A DNA stretch of 64,000 nucleotides. Source: Oxyruncus cristatus. Its lineage: Eukaryota > Chordata > Aves > Passeriformes > Cotingidae. The stretch covers positions 854,685 to 918,684 of the forward strand of contig VXAY01006085.1 of NCBI GenBank assembly GCA_013399855.1, given 5' to 3'. A model generated the notes under the pieces. That model was not told the origin of the DNA. It saw only the letters and a list, made by a program, of their open reading frames with translations, and did not search any database. The position numbers were made by a program, and so were the translations under genes. Shown here one piece after another: positions 1 through 12,999 of the stretch; within the stretch, counting starts at the first letter, position 1, and each line of letters begins with the position of its first letter.

Positions 1-1079
1 TGGGGTCTGCGTGCTGACAAATGCATCAAGTACAACTTTTGTCTTCTGTGCCCATCCTAACTGCACAATTTCCCCAATATCACCTTTTTACTGACTTGGT
101 GATGTTGCTCTCAAGCCGTAGAAAGAGAAAGCTTATGTCCTGAGGGGCTGAGAGAATAATTTCACTTTTTTTCTCCAACTGCAAGGGAATCAGCATTTCT
201 AATAATTATGATAAAAAATAAAATACATTTGTGTATTTTATTCATTTTCTATAATTGAATGCTGCCTCACAAAATTCTATTCAGTCAGGCAAGCAATTTT
301 TTCTTTTGACAGGCCAGTAAGATATCATTAATTTTTCATTCTCATCAATCACCATGGTAAAGGCCATCTGAGAAGGTTTTGTACTTTGGCTGGTAATTTG
401 TCATGACAATTTTGCAAGGTTGTTTTAATGCCTTCTCTTAGCTGATTGAAAACGTCTTATTTACTTCAATTAGTTTTGCCAGTGAGACACTGTGGTTTTA
501 TACAAAATGAATTGTTAATTGCTCCTCAAAGCCTAGGTAGACACCTGCTTTTCTATTAAAACACAGATCAAGCTGCCTATGTGGTGAGGGGTAAAATTAA
601 CTCTATTGTACTGGCAAAGCACAGAGACTTAGGACCTTGTAATTAGTAATACAGTCAATGTTATTTGTGACTTAAAATAATTTCAGATTTTCAGTTAAGT
701 ATTAGTTTTGCATTATATAAAGAGTAACAAGCAGAAGCTGTTTAGATTTTACTGGCTTGCTAGAGACTACTATGTTAAATATATATTTATGTACATATCT
801 GTATTGCCCTCAGTGATAGGTGCTTCATAAATCCTTTGTAAAGCAGGTGAATTAAGCAACCTTTCAAAGACAATCTTTTAAGCTTAACTACTCAGCTCTT
901 TGTAACCTGTTAAATACTGACAGATGAGAGAGAAAGCAATAAAGAAGATTTAAATGTCTACATCAAAAATCTTCAAGGTCCTATGGTCCAGTCTCTAATC
1001 ATGCAGCAGTATTTGTTTTCTGCATGTACTGTATGCAATTCTCATAATGACATTAATATTTCTGCATGGTGAGGTCATA
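1..1079. other. AT-rich non-coding DNA, no gene seen
   Basis: This stretch has no open frame with coding character and no repeat I recognise. It is AT-rich with few CpG dinucleotides. The part around 360-540 is free of low-complexity sequence and could be ordinary unique intronic or intergenic DNA. Confidence 0.6.
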
Positions 1080-1300
1080 CCACCATAGTACAGAGAACAG
1101 TTGTCTACAGCTGATTTCACTAGGTCACCAACACATTCTGCAGCTGGTATGAGGCCGTAATTAGTGAAATTAATTAGCCTTAGGAAACTAAGCCATGTGA
1201 CCTATACTTTAATACACAAGCTCGTTGCTATGGTAGCCCAAATAGGAGTATGTCTCAAGCTGTTAGGGCCCCTGGTTTTCTTTCATAATGAATAGCAACA
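1080..1300. promoter_or_regulatory. Enhancer-like stretch with paired homeodomain sites and an RFX X-box-like site
   Basis: Two TAATTAG homeodomain-type motifs lie 13 bp apart (1158-1164 and 1171-1177). A 14-bp sequence at 1224-1237 matches the palindromic RFX X-box GTTGCCATGGCAAC at 11 of 14 positions. No repeat or low-complexity tract interrupts this segment, which also holds rare CpGs. Homeodomain and RFX factors bind such motifs, and clusters of them are common in developmental enhancers. That this is an enhancer is inference from motif content only, and such motifs also occur by chance in AT-rich DNA. Confidence 0.25.
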
Positions 1301-2655
1301 GGGTGTGGAGGTGCAGATAAAGTAGATCCATTTGCTGGGCATGGTAAAGTGCAACAAATAGTAAATGAAGAGGCGCTGGTACCTGATGGCATGGTTTGAT
1401 ACAAACCTAAATGTAACATTTAAGCTTTGCAACGAAAAGCTTTATTGTTTTCAAACTCCAGGCATTGTCAGAATTTTATGGCACTGATCAGAAAGAGCAG
1501 AGGCAAGTTAATGTTGTGGTAATGTTTTTCCTTCACTGTATTGATTTCTTTGCTTATATTCCAAATACTTTTAACTACAAACAAATGAAAGGCCTTGGGC
1601 AGATATGCCAGAAAGACCTTTTTGATTTTGGATTCATGCTTTTTTAAACTTCCAACAGTTTTCAGACTATTCTCATATACTCTCCTTCTTTTTTCCTTCC
1701 ATGTCTCTACGAAGTCATATTTACATGCTGATAACTAAAATCTCTGTTACAAAAAAGCCTTGTTAAATTAATTATAAAATGTCACCAGGATATGTATTCT
1801 CATGTATTGAAGAATTTAATAACTTTTTTTTTTTTCAATAATGAGACAGGGCAAAATTTTTCAAGATTCATGTTCAAAGGTATATTTATTTGAAATAATT
1901 GAAAAATAAGAAAAAATCCATGGACCTAAGGCATTCATGGAAATTCTTTGACTGTAGGAAGACATAATTTTAAAACAAAGTCCCAAGATAATTCTGCAAC
2001 TCTTTTCATTATGTGTAAACTTCATGTTTGCTGACACAGAATTTCTTGGTGTTGGAATTTAGAACATGATTTTCTGAATGATTTTGACTATGTGACCATA
2101 AACTTTACTAGTCAACTTCAGTAATTTCAGAATCTTTTAAAAAAGACATAGATGAAGGAAGATTCTGCTACTGTAAGTATAGTAACACATGGGTTGAAAA
2201 GATAAAAATAGTATTGGGAGGTGGCCTGAGCTCTCGTGCATTACAGTTGTTGGAATACCCTACATAGTTAGTCAAATTTGACCGTGGATTATATTTGGCT
2301 CTTGTGGTATAGAGCTGGGTAGTTTCCCAAAGACTCACTGAGGCAGTGGTTAAGTTTCTACCAGTAGCTTACAAAATGACTACATTTGTGCTGAGATTCA
2401 GTGAAACAGTTTATCTGCTTTTTACAATTATTTGAAAGAAAACATGGCTCAGGTACCACCTTCCTCACAAAGGTTCAATGTCAAATAACTGCATGGCTAG
2501 ATGTTCTTAAGACATTCATGAGTAATTTTGAAAACTTGGAATATAGGAAACACACCCATAGTTTTACACAGTCCTTATGGTAATGTCAATACTATCAAAT
2601 TTCTGACTATCCAATTTAAACTTTGGTGATAGTGAAAAGGGAATGATTCACTTCT
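1301..2655. other. Unique AT-rich DNA without genes
   Basis: Only short chance open frames occur here, for example 60 codons at 1465-1647 and at 2401-2583. Their composition is rich in F, L, I and K, as expected of AT-rich noise. No repeat was recognised. Confidence 0.6.
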
Positions 2656-3418
2656 AACCTAGCACAGCATAACAGATGCTGGCTGCAGGAGCTGCTGAGA
2701 GGGCTCTGTAAGGAGAGGTCGTGGCTGCCCTGGGCCAGACTTGTCCAGTTCCAGTTGGCTCCAACCCACCCACTGCAGTGCACGCCTGAGCCCCTCAGCC
2801 ATGCTGGTGGTGAAAATGTTTTTAATGGCAACAAAATCTCACAAAGGCAGAGGAAGAGTGAAAAAAGTGTGAGAAATGGCCCTGCAAACAGCATGGTTAG
2901 AGAAGCAGGAGAAGGATGAGGTATCCCAAACACCAGAGCAGAGATTCCCCTGCAGCCCCTGGAGAGACCATACTGGAGCAGTGGGTATTTCCTGAAAGAA
3001 CTGAGGCCCAAGGAGAGTAGGTTAACTTGGAAAACTGCAGCCATTGGAAGGGCCCATGGTAGAGCAGGAGAAAAGAGAGAGAGGAAAGGAGCAGTAGACA
3101 GTAAGTGTTACAGACTGATTAGAGCCCCCACACCCCTGCACTGCTCAGGGGGTCTAAAGGAGTCAGGGAGGAAAGAGAGGAGCTGATGAGGAGAGAGTTG
3201 TAACATTTGGCTTTGTTGCTTACTCCCCAGAACACTGAATTTCAACAAGTTCAGTCAACTTTCCCTAAGCTGAGTCTGTTTTGCTCGTCAGGGTAATTAG
3301 TAGGTGCTGTCCCTGTCCCTATCTTGACCCAGAATCCCTGACATCCCACATTCTCCCCCTGTCCCTCTGAAGAGAGGAGTGGGTGAGTAGCTGAGTGGGA
3401 CCTGTTGGGCAAAGACTA
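2656..3418 (+). mobile_element. Decayed avian endogenous-retrovirus LTR-type element
   Basis: This block is clearly richer in G and C than its surroundings. It resembles a widespread avian ERV-derived repeat as I remember it. The first part carries purine-rich segments with alternating calls like 'gctggagcagtggg' and 'aggcccaaggagag'. The last part (about 3250-3415) has the string GAGTCTGTTTTGC, then a run like 'tccctatcttgaccca', then a C/T-rich run and an ending similar to 'gggtcaacccaccaca'. The same 3' motif order, with 'cttatctcaaccca', occurs in the related LTR at 20851-21351 read on the minus strand. A 142-codon frame on the minus strand (2616-3044) is a by-product of the GC-rich sequence and not a gene. 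Boundaries and the class (ERVL-like suspected) are uncertain because no consensus alignment was possible. No target-site duplication was recognised. Confidence 0.45.
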
Positions 3419-5925
3419 ACCCAGCAGAGGAACTGAAAGGCTTAGAGCGGTGTTCCAACCTGAAGCCAACATGATTTAAACTTTTAGTGAAATCAGATTT
3501 TTAGCTCATTCTTACAACCCAGAATCTATTACAGATGCTAAAGAACCTTCTCTCTAGTGATAGTAGTTCTGGCTTTCATGATGGCATCTAAATTAAATTT
3601 TTGTCTATAAACAGTGTTATATTATAAAACCCTAATGTTTAGTTTTGCGGGGGTGCTTAAGGGAAGGTTCTTCTACATCTCATAGCAGGGAACTTAGATC
3701 TGAAGTTTTGCCTTCAAATATAGCAAAGTTGTAACAAAACTAGCTAACATACCAGGCCTGACACCGATTTCACATTGATCTCTACCAGCAGTAGCTCCAA
3801 CTCATCTTATTCATGTAGTCAAAGATCAGAATATTAGATATTTGATTTATTTATTTGTTATGAAATTTAATTTTGATAAATCAATACCATAACTTACTAA
3901 TCATGGCCAGGTTTTCACCCACTCTGTTTGTCATGTCACAGTTAGTAAGCATACTGTAAAGCAAAGCAAAATAAAATACAGCCCACCACTGGCCTTTTGA
4001 AGGGAGACATGAATTTTAAAAAATTTAAAAGGCAGGGTATTGAAATCTAGTAATGAAGAAGTTAAACATGAAAATATGAGTGTAAGGTTTAAGGAATTAA
4101 CAATAATTTCCTAAATTTTTTTTGCAATGTGCATTTTGATAAGCATTAGGAAGAGGGAGAAGACTGTGATGCACAAGAAATTGAAATGTCTAAGGGTCTA
4201 AAGGAAGTTCAGAAAGAGAAGGGAAAAAAAATTAAAAAACATGAGAAGGGTGCTTTTTGAGATTAACAAAAAAAAGTAAAACAAGGCAAAAGTGATAGAT
4301 GCATGAAAGAAGTATTATGATGAGTGTGATGGTAAAATTTGTGACTACAAGCCAAACAAAAAATAAATTAAATTTCAATAAATCTATCTAAAAATGGATT
4401 AAAAATGCTATGAAATTAAATATATATGGTTCATTTTCTTTAGATTAGTAAACTATGCTCAGACATTCCCTTTATGTACAAGAGTGGGAAAAAATAATTT
4501 TCTACATTCAAATGGTTGAAAGCAGAGAATGGGATATATCTGTCTTACACACAAAATTAAATATACAGAAATAGTAAAAATAGCAAACACATGATAAAAA
4601 TAAACAATAATGTATATTTCTATTGATAAAATTTACAGTATTATTTCAAAGCCTTAATAGTATTGTAGAAAAATAGTAATGTAGCAAACTTTAAATCAAA
4701 TAAAACTGGTATCACTAAAAAATAATAATGTCAAAGACAATACACATCTTCAATAATTTTTAAAAATGTTCTTTTCTAACAGTATTATCTGAAGATATTC
4801 AGATCATCTGGCTTCCTCTTTCTGCTTTTATAAGGCATTCCAATGTCTTCAATGAGTTCACTTAAACTTTCTGAGGCTCAGCCCACCCTTTTTAAAAAAA
4901 TGGTCTCATTTCTGCCACTGACTTACTAAGCAAGATTGTGCTTCTGTCTCCTATCTGACTCATTCTCCTATCTAATGTGATAAATTCTCTAGGGTGGAGA
5001 CTTTTCTTCACTGGATATGTCTGCACCAGTTACGCCACTGCTAGGCAGTGGCACAAATAATAATGAATATGTTATCTTAATACTAATGCCATGTTTTCAA
5101 TTTGTTGGTGCCTGTTGTCCTCAATGCATGTTGTTATATGAGTTTAATCTTTCCACTTCTCAGAAAGAGGAGGAGAAAACAAGACAGAACCAAGAAAGAA
5201 GATTATTGATCTGGCAAACACATAAGAAGTTTATGGCAGTACAGAGAACTGTATAAAGATGCATATTGTCTACCCAAACAGTGTCTTAATTTTAAAAGCA
5301 TCATTTCTACTCTTTATAAAAGAAGTTGTACAATAACATCAATGGCTTCAGTATTTTAAAAAACAAATAAGTGATTTAGTGTATACAGTGCAATTAAGGG
5401 TGACAATATTGAGACAATTCCTCATTTTTGTATGCGATTTTTTTTTTTTTTTTTTGGAAAATCTGATAAAGAAGGAGGCTGCGTTCTGGTTCAAATAACT
5501 TTAGCTAGTAGAAAAATATGGTATTATGGCAGATGGAACAACACCATTACCTTCTTCCTTGACCATTTTGTGTATGTCATACCCATATACTGAGTTAGGT
5601 AATCTTTTCTTCATTTGATTTGAAATGTCCTTCTTTTTTAAAAAATGTAAATGGATTTGCAGTTTTCCTCAAGCATTTATGTGACTGTTTAAATATCTCA
5701 CTACCAAATATCTACGTACTCTTTTCTTCTGTCTCCAAGGCCTAAAACGTGAGTATTAAACAAGCTGAAGCAGGTACATTACTTTAAACTAGGAATTAGG
5801 CAAACTTCATAATAAGAAAGGTTGTAAAACTAATCCATTGTCCTTCCTCTTCCTCTTAGGATTGTAGAGAATCATCTCTTACCCAAACAGAAATCTCTCA
5901 GGTTGTTTGAGTGAATATGAATGCA
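3419..5925. other. AT-rich unique DNA, no gene seen
   Basis: The stretch is very AT-rich (especially 3.8-4.8 kb) with short A runs and a T run at about 5440-5455. The 79-codon frame at 5017-5256 has no recognisable domain and no supporting splice context. I see no repeat family. Confidence 0.6.
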
Positions 5926-6260
5926 AAGGAACCCAGAGGAACAATGTCAGTTAGGGAACACCGAGAAGCTTATGAGGAACCCTGAGCCACACTGGGAGGG
6001 TGATCAGCCACATGGCCCAGGGGTGTGTGGGTGAACTGACTTGTCAATTCAAGTCCTCTCAAAGGGAGAGGCTTCCCCTAGGGAAAGTCTTATAGACTGG
6101 AGACTGGGAAAGGTGCTACTTCATGCAGGGTTATGGGCCTCAATATGGGTGCCAGCGATGGGGAGACCCACAATCCAGTGGTAGCTGCTGCACAGACTGT
6201 TTGAGCCGAGCTGCTGGAGGGATCTACACAGGCGATATGTCTATATTTGTATACATATTC
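5926..6260. repeat. GC-richer block, possible old LTR or other interspersed repeat
   Basis: Base composition shifts here to GC-richer sequence with several CpGs (around 6150 and 6205-6235), unlike the AT-rich flanks. A decayed interspersed repeat, perhaps ERV-derived, would explain the shift. I could not match it to a named family, so the call rests on composition alone. It lies directly upstream of the TATC microsatellite. Confidence 0.25.
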
Positions 6261-6372
6261 CACTACTTGATCTTCCTTCTCATTAGTCAGAGATGGGAAT
6301 AGGATAAGGATATTGACTTTGTGTGAGTGCATTCTCTGTCCATGCTGTGGTTTGTGTGACCAGCTGTGTGTA

Positions 6373-6474
<102 letters not shown>

Positions 6475-8596
6475 AACTTTGTATATCTATTTGTATGCAC
6501 ATGTGGCTATTGGAAACTCAGGCTCAGCCTCACTACTGTTTGGACCTGTGGCAACCTTTTCTCCATTTGTCTACTGGGTTAGGTAACTCCTAACACTTTT
6601 TTCTAAAGATAATTATCTACTTTTATTTCAGTGTAACTCCTTTTCCATATAATGGCTGTCACGCTGTTCATAATAAGTGAAAATATCTTAAGCAGAAAAA
6701 GAAGCAGCTGATCATTCTGCTCTCATATGTCTCTATGATTTGTATTTCTGGATATATATAATCTAATTCAGGAATAATGATAAAAAGGTCTACAGAGGTT
6801 AGATGCTGAAGTAACTTGTTGAAAAAAGCACAGAAAGTGAGAAATTTTGCCATGCTGTTCTCCTATTGCTATCACAAATACTGCTTGAGTCAGCAATGCT
6901 ATATCATTGTGCTTCGACAAAGTTAAAATCAAACCTTGGGTTCTCTGAAGATATAAAAATACTCACCTGTATCTCAATCCTAACATTATACTATCACAAT
7001 CCATCAACATATTTGAAGAAAAATAGCTTTTCATCTGATATTAGTTACATTTTTTTAAATCAACCACTCACAATTAGGATTGAATAAAAACGCACCTGCA
7101 TAAACTGCTATTTCTAGAATAAAGATAAAATTGTTCCTAAAAATGCAGCAGTCATTAACTCTCATCTTCAAGGGTTCAAAAATACATTATTAGGAATATT
7201 TTCTTTTTCAGGAAATTTCCATTGCTTTGAATAGAGATTTTGTCAGCATAAGGAATGCACAGAGACTACTTAAAGCACAGTAAGGCTGTCATGCTCAAAA
7301 ATTGTTTTATCCTGCAGGGCCAAGTCTTAGACTGTTGGTTCTCTTTTGATACCAGCAACTTCTTTAAATGCCTAGTTTTCTCTTCACAAATTACAAGCTG
7401 GTTTAAACTGTTCAAGACCCATCTTCTTCTTCCTGTCTCATATGTGCAAGTGAAAGAAGACAAGCGGGTGAGAGGAGATCAAGTGACTAACAGAGGTAAA
7501 TAAAGCATTTCAGAGGTTTATGCCTAGCTAGGAGAATATCACTAGGTTTTACTAAAGTAAATGTGACTACCTGGGTGCTTAAATGCAAATAACCAGGGAT
7601 GTGTATTACAGTCATTTGTTGAGCTCACAGGATCAAATGATTAATAATTCTCACATCAATACAGTTCTATTAATATTTCAAATGTTTCCCAAACACTGTC
7701 TAATTAGAGAAACGTAATGTCAGTTTAATTAGTCAGTCCACCCTGTGTGACTAGTAAGCGTTTTATAAATAATTCTTGTGCTGAACAAAGGCACAGGGAC
7801 ACCAAGTCTGGGTCTAGAAATCAAGATAAGACTCAGTGGCCTCCTTCCCTGTCCTGCCTCCCTTCTAGGACTGTAGCAAGGAGTTAAATGCAATCCATTT
7901 AGAAACGAAACTGAGCTGCTTTTGAGCCTGGAAGAGTCCACTGTAACCATCAGGCCCTTCTTGGCAACTCTCCAATGCGTCCTATCAACCCCTCCTAAAA
8001 TCTGTTATTGGATTAAACTGATGTGTCTGGCTCCACGTTTAGAGCTCTTCAGTAGCTTCCCAAGGACATCTGTCATGATTGTAACAGGCTATACTTGCCT
8101 GTGACCTACCTCTAGCTGCACCTTCACCTATTTATCCCTGCCAAGCATTTAACCTACTACCATTATTTAATAACATATGGGACTCCAGGCATAGCCTGGG
8201 ATCACATTGTGTCAGGCATTCCACACATTTGTGCTAAGCTACTCTCTGCAATAAACAAAATAGGAGAAATTACAATTTCTTTGTCAGCATATATACAGAC
8301 ACCAATAGAGTGATCTCTAGTTCCACGTGGAATGTTATTATCACATTGTAAAAGACTAATAGCAAGAAAAAATATGTCTATTAAGTGATAAAAAACACAA
8401 TAAAAAACTCCCCCCAAAAATTCCCTCCAAACCCAAAGCAAATAGGCATAAAGTGTTATCAAGAAAAAAAAAAATCCTTGCATATTATCATCTACATTTG
8501 TGAGAAGTATGGCAAGAACACAATGACATCTATTTCAACATGTACAGCAAAAAAAGAAGAGGAGCAAACTGGTTTTTAGTATCTGGAGACTGCACT
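6475..8596. other. Unique AT-rich DNA; a 12-bp palindrome at 8321
   Basis: No gene or recognised repeat was seen. The perfect palindrome TTCCACGTGGAA at 8321-8332 contains the E-box CACGTG. Short frames (for example 7255-7503 and 8202-8483 on the minus strand) have no coding character. Confidence 0.55.
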
Positions 8597-8674
8597 AAAT
8601 TGGTTTAATCCAGAGAGAGCTGAGTGCTTGCAGAGACAGAGTCCAGTGGGGCAACATATAGAAAGGTGCTAGAG

Positions 8675-9168
8675 TGATGTTCTCCCCTCACATTAAAAAG
8701 GACATTGAGGTGCTGGGGCATGTCCAGTGCAGGGAAACAAGGCTTGTGAAAGGACTAGTGAACACGTGTTATGAACAGCAACTGAGGGAGCAGGGTTTAT
8801 TTAGTTATGAGAAGAGGAGGCTAAGGGGGGGACTTCGTTGCTTTCTACAACCACCTGAGAGGAGATTGCACTGAGGTGGGAACCAGACTCTTCCACAGTG
8901 TCCTCAGTGAGACAACTAGAGCAAGTGGCCCTAAGCTGAGACAGGGGAGATTTCGATTAGATATCAGAAAACTTTTTCACTGTTAGGGTGGTAAGGTGTT
9001 GGAATAGATTACCAGGGAGTTGGTGGAGTCACCGTCTCTGGAAGTGTTTAAGAGGTGTCTGGGTCTGGGTAATACAGCATATGGTTTAGGGCAATGTTAG
9101 TGCTGGGTTGAGAGTTGGACTGAATGATCTTAAAGGTCTCTTCCAACCTTGACAATTCTATGATTCTT
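8675..9168 (+). mobile_element. CR1 LINE, 5'-truncated 3' end
   Basis: The first 200 bases translate to the C-terminal end of the CR1 ORF2 reverse-transcriptase protein. Visible blocks are H-I-K-K-D-I-E-V-L followed by E-Q-Q-L-R-E-Q-G-L-F-S-Y-E-K-R-R-L-R-G, a standard CR1 signature. The 3' UTR follows, and the element ends with 'ttccaacc...attctatgattctt', the CR1 terminal microrepeat. It is a dead copy truncated at the 5' end, as is usual for target-primed reverse transcription. Weak similarity may extend upstream to about 8640. Point changes against the CR1 pattern suggest an old insertion. Confidence 0.9.
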
Positions 9169-10028
9169 AGTTTTTGGGCATGTATTTGCAGAAACTCCTG
9201 TAAACAAATTTTTTTTGTTGTTTGTATAACAAGATAAGCTTCAGATCGGCTTCCCATTCAGACTTCAGGAGATTTGAAATAGATTTTGGGACATTGCTAT
9301 GCCTTTCAAAACTCAGCTGACACTGCAAGCTGGCTCATGTAAACCTTGAAGGCAAAGTAAACAAAAATGTTAATAGTTAGGTCATAGTTTGAAATCTGCA
9401 AGTGTCAGGAAGGCTTATACAACTAGATATGTGGAAATTAATCTCAAACTTGTCCTCTTGGAAGGGTAAGAAGATGTAGAGTGACAAAGATGTGCTGTAA
9501 ATGGCTAAGTTCATTAGTTTGTGGCCTACAAATAGGAATATATGGAAAAAGCTTTTTTGACAGCAACTGTGTAGAAAATTAATGGCTCCTCATTGATGAG
9601 CATTATGGACATTCAGATCCTTCCTTAGAGTTGTAAGACGGTGTTAATGAGAGCTGACATTAAATGTTATCTAAATTATGCTTCATGTCAAAAAGCATAT
9701 GGTACTTTAAGCATGGTTCGGGTAGTTTTCACATTCTCTTGCTACATTTACAGAATACAGTTGTCCAGACAGGTTATATTTATACACATAGAATGAGAAA
9801 AGCTCAGTGTAGATGAACCAGCACAGACATGTAAGAAGCACAACAGCAACATTATGATATGCTGCCTTAGCAGACTTGTCCCACACTTACAAAACCATAC
9901 TGCTTCTGATTTAGGAAATAGTCTGCTATTTCTTCAGTATGTTCACGTTTGTGCAGTAGAGTTACCAAAGCAGACCAACAGCTGACCTGAACTCAGATGT
10001 CAGCATATACTTGAACTATACTTAAACT
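9169..10028. other. Unique non-coding DNA
   Basis: AT-rich sequence with no gene or recognised repeat. The 69-codon minus-strand frame at 9048-9257 overlaps the CR1 tail and is a chance frame. Confidence 0.55.
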
Positions 10029-10173
10029 GTCTGGTGTTTTGTTTTGTTTCGGGTGGGGTGTTTTTTTTTGGTTGGTTGGGGGTTTTTTTTGGGGGGGGTG
10101 TTTTTTTTTGGGGGGTTGGGGTTTTTTTTTGGGGGGGGGTGTTTGTTTGGTGTTTTTGTGTGTGCATTTTGCT
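10029..10173 (+). repeat. G/T-skewed low-complexity tract with long G runs
   Basis: The plus strand is almost purely G and T. Runs of eight to ten T alternate with G runs of up to nine, and GGTTGGTT spacers lie between them. Several G runs of at least four lie within 70 bases, which meets the usual pattern for a G-quadruplex-prone sequence. The complementary strand gives the spurious P/K-rich frame at 10000-10422 and the plus strand a G/F-rich frame at 10044-10265; neither is a gene. The tract may have grown by slippage. Confidence 0.9.
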
Positions 10174-12999
10174 TGGTTGTTGTTGTCGTTTTTTATTTAG
10201 AAGGTAACGGAGGGACAGGGTGCAGGTGGTCTCATGAAAGTCCTTTAAAAAACAACCATTGCTAAAAGCCTCTGTTTTAATTTTTTCAGGCTTGAACCAT
10301 AAATTAGGAAATTTTGTATATTCACTGGAAGCAAATTCCTGACTTCCTATGGGTTTCCCTGTAAAGTACTCATTTAATCGTGTTATTTGTGATGGACAAA
10401 AGCACATCTTTCTTGGAAACACTTTGCCTTGTTTTCAAATGTATTGTGACATTCTGGATTCAATGAAATTCAATTAGTTTATCTGGGGCCCATTAGCACA
10501 TGTTCGTCATCAACCAGGACTAAAATAGAAAATGGCTTGGAAAACAATTTCTTATTCCTAAGAAATGTTAAAGTGTTAGGTGTGATAGTCATTAAGTCTC
10601 CCAACGTAGAGGAAATAATAACAATGATGGTTTTGTTGGGGGAAGGGGAGTGGCAGGAATCTTGAGGCTGTACAAAAACTGTAATCTCTTACTGGAATGT
10701 AGCTTTGGATGGTGCTAGGAATTGCTTACTGATACTGAACTACTCCTGGGAATCATATGAGACTTTTGTTGTGGTCACATGCTTGCAATCACCATGGCGT
10801 AGTACCTTTATGAAAATCACTGGAGGAGCAAAAACACTGTGCTTTTTAAAGCAGGGCTTGTGGCATGAAATACAGTTGCTTCATTTTCTGTAGAATAATG
10901 AGATCACAGAAACTTGTACCAATGTTCATTTGAATAAGGAATTTCACCTTCCTTATGCTGTCTTATTTTGTACTTTAAAAGGTACAGTTCCAATGTACCT
11001 GTTCTTTCTAAAGTATTAAAAACATCATTGAAATATAGAAGATGGCTTATATATCCAGTTTTTTATTTTATTTGAGGGTTAAAAATTAGCACAATAGATG
11101 AAAGATACTCTGATCATATAAGTCTACGTGAGGACAGGGACTATTTCCTTCTGCAAATGACATTCACCCTGTATTTCAGATTAATGTATTTATGGTTTTA
11201 TGGAATTTTACTCAATGTGTCAAAAGCTTACAGTAAGATATTTACATGCACCTAAAAGTAGAAAACACTAGTGATAAATTTTTTGTGACTACATCAGCAT
11301 TTCACAATACTTGGGGAGGTGAAGACAAACCTTTCTCTGCCAAAAACAAAGTGCCTGTATAAACATATTCACAATTACACCTCATGCTGGGTTCAGAGAC
11401 CCGAATGAAAATCCTACATGAAAATATTCCTGGCTCCCTGTGCTACATGAAAAAAAAAAAAAGGAGATTGGCCTCATGTTAGAATTAGCGTAACAAAAAT
11501 TCACAGATTCCACAGCAGCAAAATTTGACCTCTTATTGTGTGACCTCATTTAAAAGTTTTGAAATACTTTTTTGCATCCTCCAAAACCTTTTCTTATTTG
11601 AATTATTCATCAATTTTACAATTTATTTCTTAACTCTAAACAGACACTGGAAAGTGAGCCCATACTGAAGACTGGTGAATGGGCCAGTGCAGGACTAGCA
11701 AGGTGTTATCCCAGTTGGATTGTTCCTAATACTAGATAGCTTTAAAATCTCTACATGTAATGACCTCCTTAAAGATACAAATACACTCTACAACAAAAAT
11801 AATATTGTGAAAAGAATCCATCAATTGCCAAAGTAGCAGCTTTTCTCATGTGAATAGTTCTGATAAATGCTCATGGATGTCTCTGAAACATTTCTGTAAC
11901 ACAGAAAAAGAAGCGGGTGCTTACAGAACCTTGCCTAAATTAAAAAATAATAAGAAAAAAAGCATATTATCAAACTAGACCCCCTATGACAGACCTGTAA
12001 CTAGGCAGTAATAGGTCATCTTTCTGATTTTGAACTCTCTGCAACTGTTTGTAGTCAGACACCCATTCATGTCCCTCTAGCTCAATCAACCTGTAAGAGA
12101 TTTAAAGTGGTGAGAAGGTTGAGACTTAAAGGTTGAGAAGAAAGTGTAGGAAAAGAATATTTAGATAGATCTCATCTTACTTTTGCTTACTATCTTTTCT
12201 TCTTTAGAAAAGAGAGATTTTAAAACATCATTTTAAACCCGGCTCAGGATAAATGTTAGTATTAAAAGGTATAGAACAACATCACAATTTCTAAGCACAA
12301 AATGCAAAGGCATAAGTGTCACTGAAAAGAAATGTACTCTCTAGTAAAAGAATGATTGAGATAAAACTATTCTTTTCTTATTGATTAGAGACTACTCTTA
12401 GAGTTAGAGTCATAGGATGAATTAGTGCTGCAACATCATAAAGTCAGAGCTTGCCAACTACAGCTGGGTGTACCGGTGCCATTTCTGATAGCCACATCTG
12501 CTTAAAGGCTATTAGATAAATATATAATTAAATAAATACGATTCCTGACTTTTTTTTTTTTTTGTTAAAGAATAAAAAAATATGGAATGAGTAAAACTCT
12601 TTGATCTAGGAGACAAGTTTCTGCCCGAAATAGAATTTATTTTTATGGACTGACTGTGAGCAGTTGTTTTAAACAGTCTGAATTTTGTTCCATCTAAATC
12701 CATGTGCGGCTGTATTCTTTGGTGCAGTATTCTTAGGTGCAGGACATACAATTAAAATGACAAAAGAAAGTAGTCACTGGGTGTCCTGATTGGCTGCTAG
12801 CGATTTCAAACCATAGCATCTTCCTGGCATAAGATCAAGTGTCACATATTGGATGCTCATCACATGTGAAATACCAGGATGCCAACTGCTTTTCGTTTAG
12901 CCAAGCAATACTTTGGCCCTGTCCCAGCAGCTGGCTGGTACCCATTCAGAATTCACAGGTTGGTGGGACTGTGACCTCAGCAATCTTTTATTCCTCACT
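10174..12999. other. Unique AT-rich DNA, no gene seen
   Basis: No repeat family or gene was recognised. Short A and T runs occur near 11450 and 12550. Open frames such as 10705-10893 and 12512-12751 on the minus strand are short and unsupported. Confidence 0.6.

Noticed and set aside
2616..3044. 142-codon minus-strand open frame
   Set aside because: It runs antisense through a GC-rich ERV-like repeat, where few stops are expected.
10000..10422. 140-codon frame with P/K/T repeats
   Set aside because: It is a translation of the complement of the G/T tract.
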